From NCBI GenBank assembly GCA_963693085.1, contig OY856414.1, positions 264,191,001-264,255,000 of the forward strand: a stretch of DNA of 64,000 nt, read 5' to 3'. This stretch comes from Alisma plantago-aquatica. Taxonomy: Eukaryota > Streptophyta > Magnoliopsida > Alismatales > Alismataceae. The position numbers and the translations under genes are program-made. Shown here piece by piece: positions 59,576 through 64,000 of this stretch. The stretch's first letter is position 1. Every line of letters starts with the position of its first letter. Below the pieces are notes generated by a model, which did no database searches, was not told the DNA's origin, and worked only from the letters and a program-made list of their open reading frames with translations.

Positions 59576-61121
59576 TTTGATGATGACTAACCATTCCACA
59601 TATTGGTGTCTAATGCTTCTACTTGAGTGATTTCATATTAGGTATAGACACACTCCAATTTCCCTAACTTGTGCATCTCAAATTGGAGAAAAGACAAGTC
59701 AAAGTCATACAAGTGCATGTTTTTGTAATATGATGTATATCCATTAGAATCATGTTGTAAATAACTTGTAATGATTGTATGACTTGTAATTAAGTTTAGA
59801 AAAATATCAAGAGCACTTAGATCGAATATTAGAGAACTTTAGATGCAACTTTGAAAATTGATTACAGGCACTTTGTCGGTCGAGTTTCCCAGCCTGAAAA
59901 CTCGACCGATCATCCTTGATCAATTTTCTAGAGATTGCATCGATCGAGTTGTGTTTGTATAGAACTCAACCGATGGAGTAACTGGTCAAATCGATTTTCA
60001 TTGGTCGGTCAAGTTTCCTCAGGACAAACTCGACCGATGGTCTGAATATCGGCTTTGTCTTTTACTCTATCGGTCGAGTTACCCTTATAGAAACTCGACC
60101 GATTGCACTGTACGGAAAAGTGCAGAAAAGTGTTTCTAGCCATTGTGGAGTTGCAACAAGTGAAAATAGATCTGTTGCAAGCCAAAAAAACGGCTAGTTT
60201 TCATTCAGAAGTGTTTCCAAAGGCTAAGAGCCATCCCCAGCTATAAATAGGACCCCTTGGGCTTCATTCCAAGGTTGAGCATTCATTGCAAACTCTATGT
60301 GAGGTTGCTATTCTATAGTTGAGTCCCTCCTACAGCCTCCTCTCTCTCTCTAAGCTTAATCACTTGCAACATCCATTAGAGTGAGTAGGAAATCTGTAAG
60401 AGAGCTAGTCCTATATGTATATCTTGTGAGGCTCTCACTTCCACCACCTCCCCATCTCTCATTTGCAATCATGAAGATGAAGGTTCTCTCTCTTGTCTAA
60501 GAGAGGTGAAGAAGAGCAAGGGAAGGAGTCCCTTAGTGAAGATCAAGGCTGAAGACTTGGAGCTAGAGTGGGTAAGCCCTTGGAGAAGGCAGAAGACTCA
60601 AGCTCAAGTGGGTAAGACCTTGGTGGAAGCTTCTCTGAGTGAAGGTGAAGTCAAAAGCTGAAGATCCAAGAAGAGTGGGTAATCCCTGCAAGGCTGAAGA
60701 CTTGTGCAAGAGTGGGTAAGTCCTTGGAGAAGGCCGAAGACTCTTACAAAGTGGGTAAGTCCTTGGTAAGGTTGAAGACTCTTTGTATTGGATAGGTAAG
60801 TCTTTTGTTTGGTCATGCATTATATGTCTTATGAATGAATATAAGATTGCAATAGTTTGGAAGTCCTAGAGGTTGACCTCTCTAGCCAAGTGGAGTGACA
60901 CACTTCTAGTTTGAAGTGTGGAACCACTCTAAATAGCTTGTCAAATTGGTTCATGTTCAATCTCTCTCTCCCTTTCTATGTATGTTTTAGTTGCACTCAA
61001 ATTACCTATTTAGCAACCTTATTTTGTCATATACCTTGAAGGTTTAATGAGTTTTGTTTAAGTGCTTTAAGCTCTATTCACCCCCCTCTAGAGCATCTAA
61101 TCACCCATCTAGGATCCAACA
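59576..61121 (+). mobile_element. LTR3 of the gag-only array (5' truncated)
   Basis: Begins TTTGATGATGACTAACC, equal to about 55356 in LTR2, and ends GGATCCAACA at 61121. TATA box at 60242-60249. It carries the least decayed hairpins, for example TCGGTCGAGTTT paired with AAACTCGACCGA at 59877-59910. Confidence 0.9.
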
Positions 61122-63689
61122 GTAAGTACATAATAATAATTTATTAAGTCTATTATGTTCCCATGAATGATAACTTCCAACTATAGTGGCAGTAACCCTT
61201 GCACTGTGCAGTTATAGCTTACTACATCTCAGGTCATGAAGTAGAGATCTCTGTCTCTTCTTCCTGAGATCCTCTATAAGGAGGATAGTTCTTTCTGATG
61301 TCCAAACAAGTGACAATGAGGCACTTTCTTTTCTTTATCCTTTAAGTGAAAAATACATTTTCCTTTTACACTCACCCTCCCCCATATACTATGTATAGAA
61401 CACTTGGACTTAGGTTTAGCCTCAGAATACTTCATGGCCTTGCCTTTGCCCTATTACTCACTTTTGATGAGCATCATCACAAATTTGTCCTTCTTCTTCC
61501 TTGCTTTGGCATCAACATGCCAAGCATTTGATAAATTGACTATATGATTCTTTCAACACTTGCATAATCATATTCATGGTCAACTCTTGACCTAAGAAAA
61601 ATCCCAATCATTCCACACATCTAATCATATTGAGCATATGGGGTTCTACTGGACCTCCCTTTATCAAATTTCACTTAAATCATGCCCTTAGGAGACATTA
61701 TACCTTCTTTTCTTTACATGATTCTTAAGATGTGTTACCATCTCAAGAGTTCCATATTTTCATGTTTTTCCTACAACTAGTAGTTCATACAATAGAGCAT
61801 TAGGTATTTAAATGTCTATGACATCATTGTCATGCTTCCAATAAGCATCCCTTTAACCTTAGAAGCATTTGGAGCGGGTTCCTTTGGCATTGGTCTATCA
61901 AGGATATAGAGATTTTTCTCATTGATGAGAACATTTCTCAAAGTCCTTTACCAAATGTGGAACTTTATCCCATTTTGTCTATCTAAAGGATTGATGACAA
62001 TTTGAATGTGTTTTGTGTTTGACTGTTGATTCTACAAAGAAATATTGCAATCTTTTCAAACTATTTTTGATTTGGTTTGATTTGATAATTTTGGCAATAC
62101 AAACTAGGTCTTTAATTAACTATCGCTCCTAAAATTTTATTCAAATTGATAGCCCTCCATATCAATTAAGAATATTGCATCTTACAATCTTCTAGTGGGC
62201 TAAGATCCTAATTTCATCAAATCATGAGCCAGCTAGGGCTGTCACCCACAACTTGATTTTATCAGGTAGGCAACTTTATCCAATTGCATCATATACAACT
62301 TTTGGATAGATGATATGTGCAACTCCTTGCCATTGATCATTTGTATGCTTCTAGGTGCTTAATCCAATTAAGGTCACCTAGTTAAGCCCGACCCATAAGG
62401 CAACACAATAAATATACACCCTTCTAGGGCAAACCCACATATCTACCATCACATTTCTATGAGATAGATGACGCACCATGCTAGGGCGTGCCCACACCTA
62501 GTCGATTAAGCTTTTCATGTATGCTTCTTATGGAAAGCATCTAAGACTTAATATTGTTTTTGAGGGAGCTTGTATAAATACATATGCTTTATACAATCAC
62601 CACATATATAGTACATATCATATACATGCTATATCCCACAATAAAAACATGCAACAAACAAAAGTGATGGCCATGGCCAACCAAATGTAATTCCTTGGAG
62701 ACACAAGGAATTACCACAACCTAGGTCCACATCATATGTAGAAACTTATTGTTGATGAAGATCTGTACTTGTCAATTTGGGTTAACCAATTCAACCCTTC
62801 GAATAGTCAGCTCACCTCTTGGCCGATTAGTTGGCCACCTCCAGCCGTCCGGCTCCTCCAAACATTCGGCTAGTCATTTAATTGCATATCGTTTGGCTCC
62901 TCCAAACCGTATGGTCCTTTAGACTCCATGTCAGCTTTCTAGTGGGTCATCTTGGCTCCATTGGGTGGTCTATTTCCTTCCTCCTTCTTCATCAAAATAG
63001 GAAAGAAAAGTACCCTACTATTACATGATTATGGAAAACCTAAAGTTACATTTGAGGGAAACAAAGGTAGGGGGAATTAACTTTACATTGGGAAGATGAG
63101 AGAGAGGCATTGTACACAGATCGAGATAAATAAGATTAACCAATCACACAACCATGCATATAAAATAGGGGTTATTGGCCATCACCATGCTACACATCCA
63201 TCATCAAAACTTGCTTTTAGGGTGACACATGTGAGTTGCATATATATCATATCATATATGCATATATTCATTTAAGTTCTTATATGGTGATTTAGATGGA
63301 CGTGCACATCAACCCGTTTTAATGTTTACATAGCATGCAATAAATAAACATGATAAAACCAAAATCTGATCATATTGATTATCCTAAAAAATAATTAATT
63401 GACATGACTCTGATAATACTGTTGGTAAATATAGCATGAAAATAAAAAAAATTACTGACATATTCCCCATTAACCAACAGATCATGTCAATAACTATGCA
63501 ATGGGAAGGATGGTTTCATGAACATATACCTGGTCCTAGAGCAAGTCCAACGAAAATCATCATCGACATACATGTGCACTCTATTTTGGATGGTGTATGT
63601 GCAGCTCCTGGATGCACTCAGACTCATCTGACTATTCCTCCATGGACAACAGACTTGGACAACTGCTATAGCAGATCCTCATATCTTGC
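61122..63689. other. Unrecognised AT-rich DNA
   Basis: No reading frame above about 90 codons, no domain, and no similarity to other parts of the window. Repeated CCGTCCGGCTCCTCC/CGGCTCCTCCAAAC-like phrases occur near 62840-62920. The stretch 62370-62560 (CTAGGGC...CCCAC phrases) looks like an unidentified retroelement LTR. Confidence 0.4.
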
Positions 63690-64000
63690 TAATGGTCTAT
63701 AGTGTCAATTTTTTTAAGCCTATAGCGTCACATTCTAACTGACGCCTAAGTGTCCGTCGCTATAGAATTTTCTCTATAGAGTCGGTTTTTTAAACCAAAG
63801 AAAATCGACGTTAGAAGGTAGTGTTGGGTTGGCACAAACCAAAACCTGAGGAAATAGTTGCACTGCTGCGTCACTTATATCAAAATAAAACCGACCCAAG
63901 AGAGGTACAAAAACTGACATGTTGACCCCGATGTCTCTAAGGTCAGTTATATACACACAATCTGACCCTAGAAGCCTATAAGGTCGGTCATATATAAAAA
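63690..64000. repeat. Probable subterminal repeats of a second CACTA-like element
   Basis: Repeated short motifs in both orientations (CTATAGCGTCA, TGACGCC, CTATAGAGTCGG, CCGACCC, AAGGTCGGTCATA) resemble the subterminal arrays of CACTA families with TATAG-GTCGGT motifs. No CACTA terminus is visible on the left, so the end should lie beyond the window. Confidence 0.5.

Larger units (their letters stand above)
45961..61121 (+). mobile_element. Tandem array of three gag-only LTR retrotransposon units
   Basis: Order: gag1 (5' truncated), 3' region, LTR1, gag2, 3' region, LTR2, gag3, 3' region (deleted), LTR3. Corresponding points in units 2 and 3 are 5655 bases apart. Each unit has gag but no protease, integrase or reverse transcriptase, the architecture known as TR-GAG in plants. 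Neighbouring units share an LTR, as produced by unequal recombination between LTRs. The LTR, primer binding site and polypurine tract remain, so movement would have needed helper proteins. LTR3 ends CCAACA and is followed by unrelated DNA. Confidence 0.88.

Noticed and set aside
1..64000. Host genes, tRNA or rRNA genes
   Set aside because: No tRNA-like or rRNA sequence and no host gene with exon structure could be supported. TGGTATCAGAGC matches are retrotransposon primer binding sites, not tRNA genes.

Overview
The window is plant nuclear DNA made almost entirely of nested transposable elements. The evidence is Ty3/gypsy chromovirus integrase, Ty1/copia-type gag, a CACTA (En/Spm) DNA transposon with a plant-type transposase gene and a TNPA/Ulp1-type gene, initiator-tRNA-Met primer binding sites, and AT-rich decayed intergenic DNA. 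I see no intact host gene, no tRNA or rRNA gene and no bacterial feature. The species cannot be fixed; a large repeat-rich angiosperm genome fits.

Layout. (1) 1-6461: 3' end of gypsy element A (decayed integrase and chromodomain on the plus strand), then its long 3' LTR, disrupted by a foreign block (2450-3936) and truncated on the right. (2) 6462-7765: unrecognised DNA that forms the target of the next insertion. (3) 7766-44742: one gypsy element, C, about 37 kb long because of later insertions, flanked by the 5-bp duplication CTTGT. Its 5' LTR carries a 3375-bp solo LTR B (8453-11827, duplication GGTTC) and a 13.9-kb CACTA transposon (12459-26406, duplication TGT), which itself holds a small retroposon with a 15-bp target duplication (22929-23749). 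Its internal region carries a rearranged gag-only copia-like element (28703-35687). Its 3' LTR carries another solo LTR, D (40652-42617). The 5' and 3' LTRs of C serve as each other's empty sites, so three of these insertions can be verified inside the window. (4) 45045-45960: fragment of another LTR-like repeat. (5) 45961-61121: tandem array of three gag-only LTR retrotransposon units (gag, LTR, gag, LTR, gag, LTR) with no pol. (6) 61122-64000: unrecognised AT-rich DNA ending in short inverted motifs that look like the subterminal repeats of a second CACTA element.

How the parts work. None of the elements looks able to move by itself. The gypsy copies have lost their reading frames. The CACTA transposase carries about nine in-frame stops, while the adjacent TNPA/Ulp1-type gene can be followed through about 12 exons with only two. 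The gag-only units keep LTR promoters, primer binding sites and polypurine tracts and would depend on pol supplied elsewhere. The most unusual structures are the snap-back palindrome that joins two inverted LTRs at 29727-29796 and the repeated TCGGTCGA...TCGACCGA hairpins shared by two different gag-only families.
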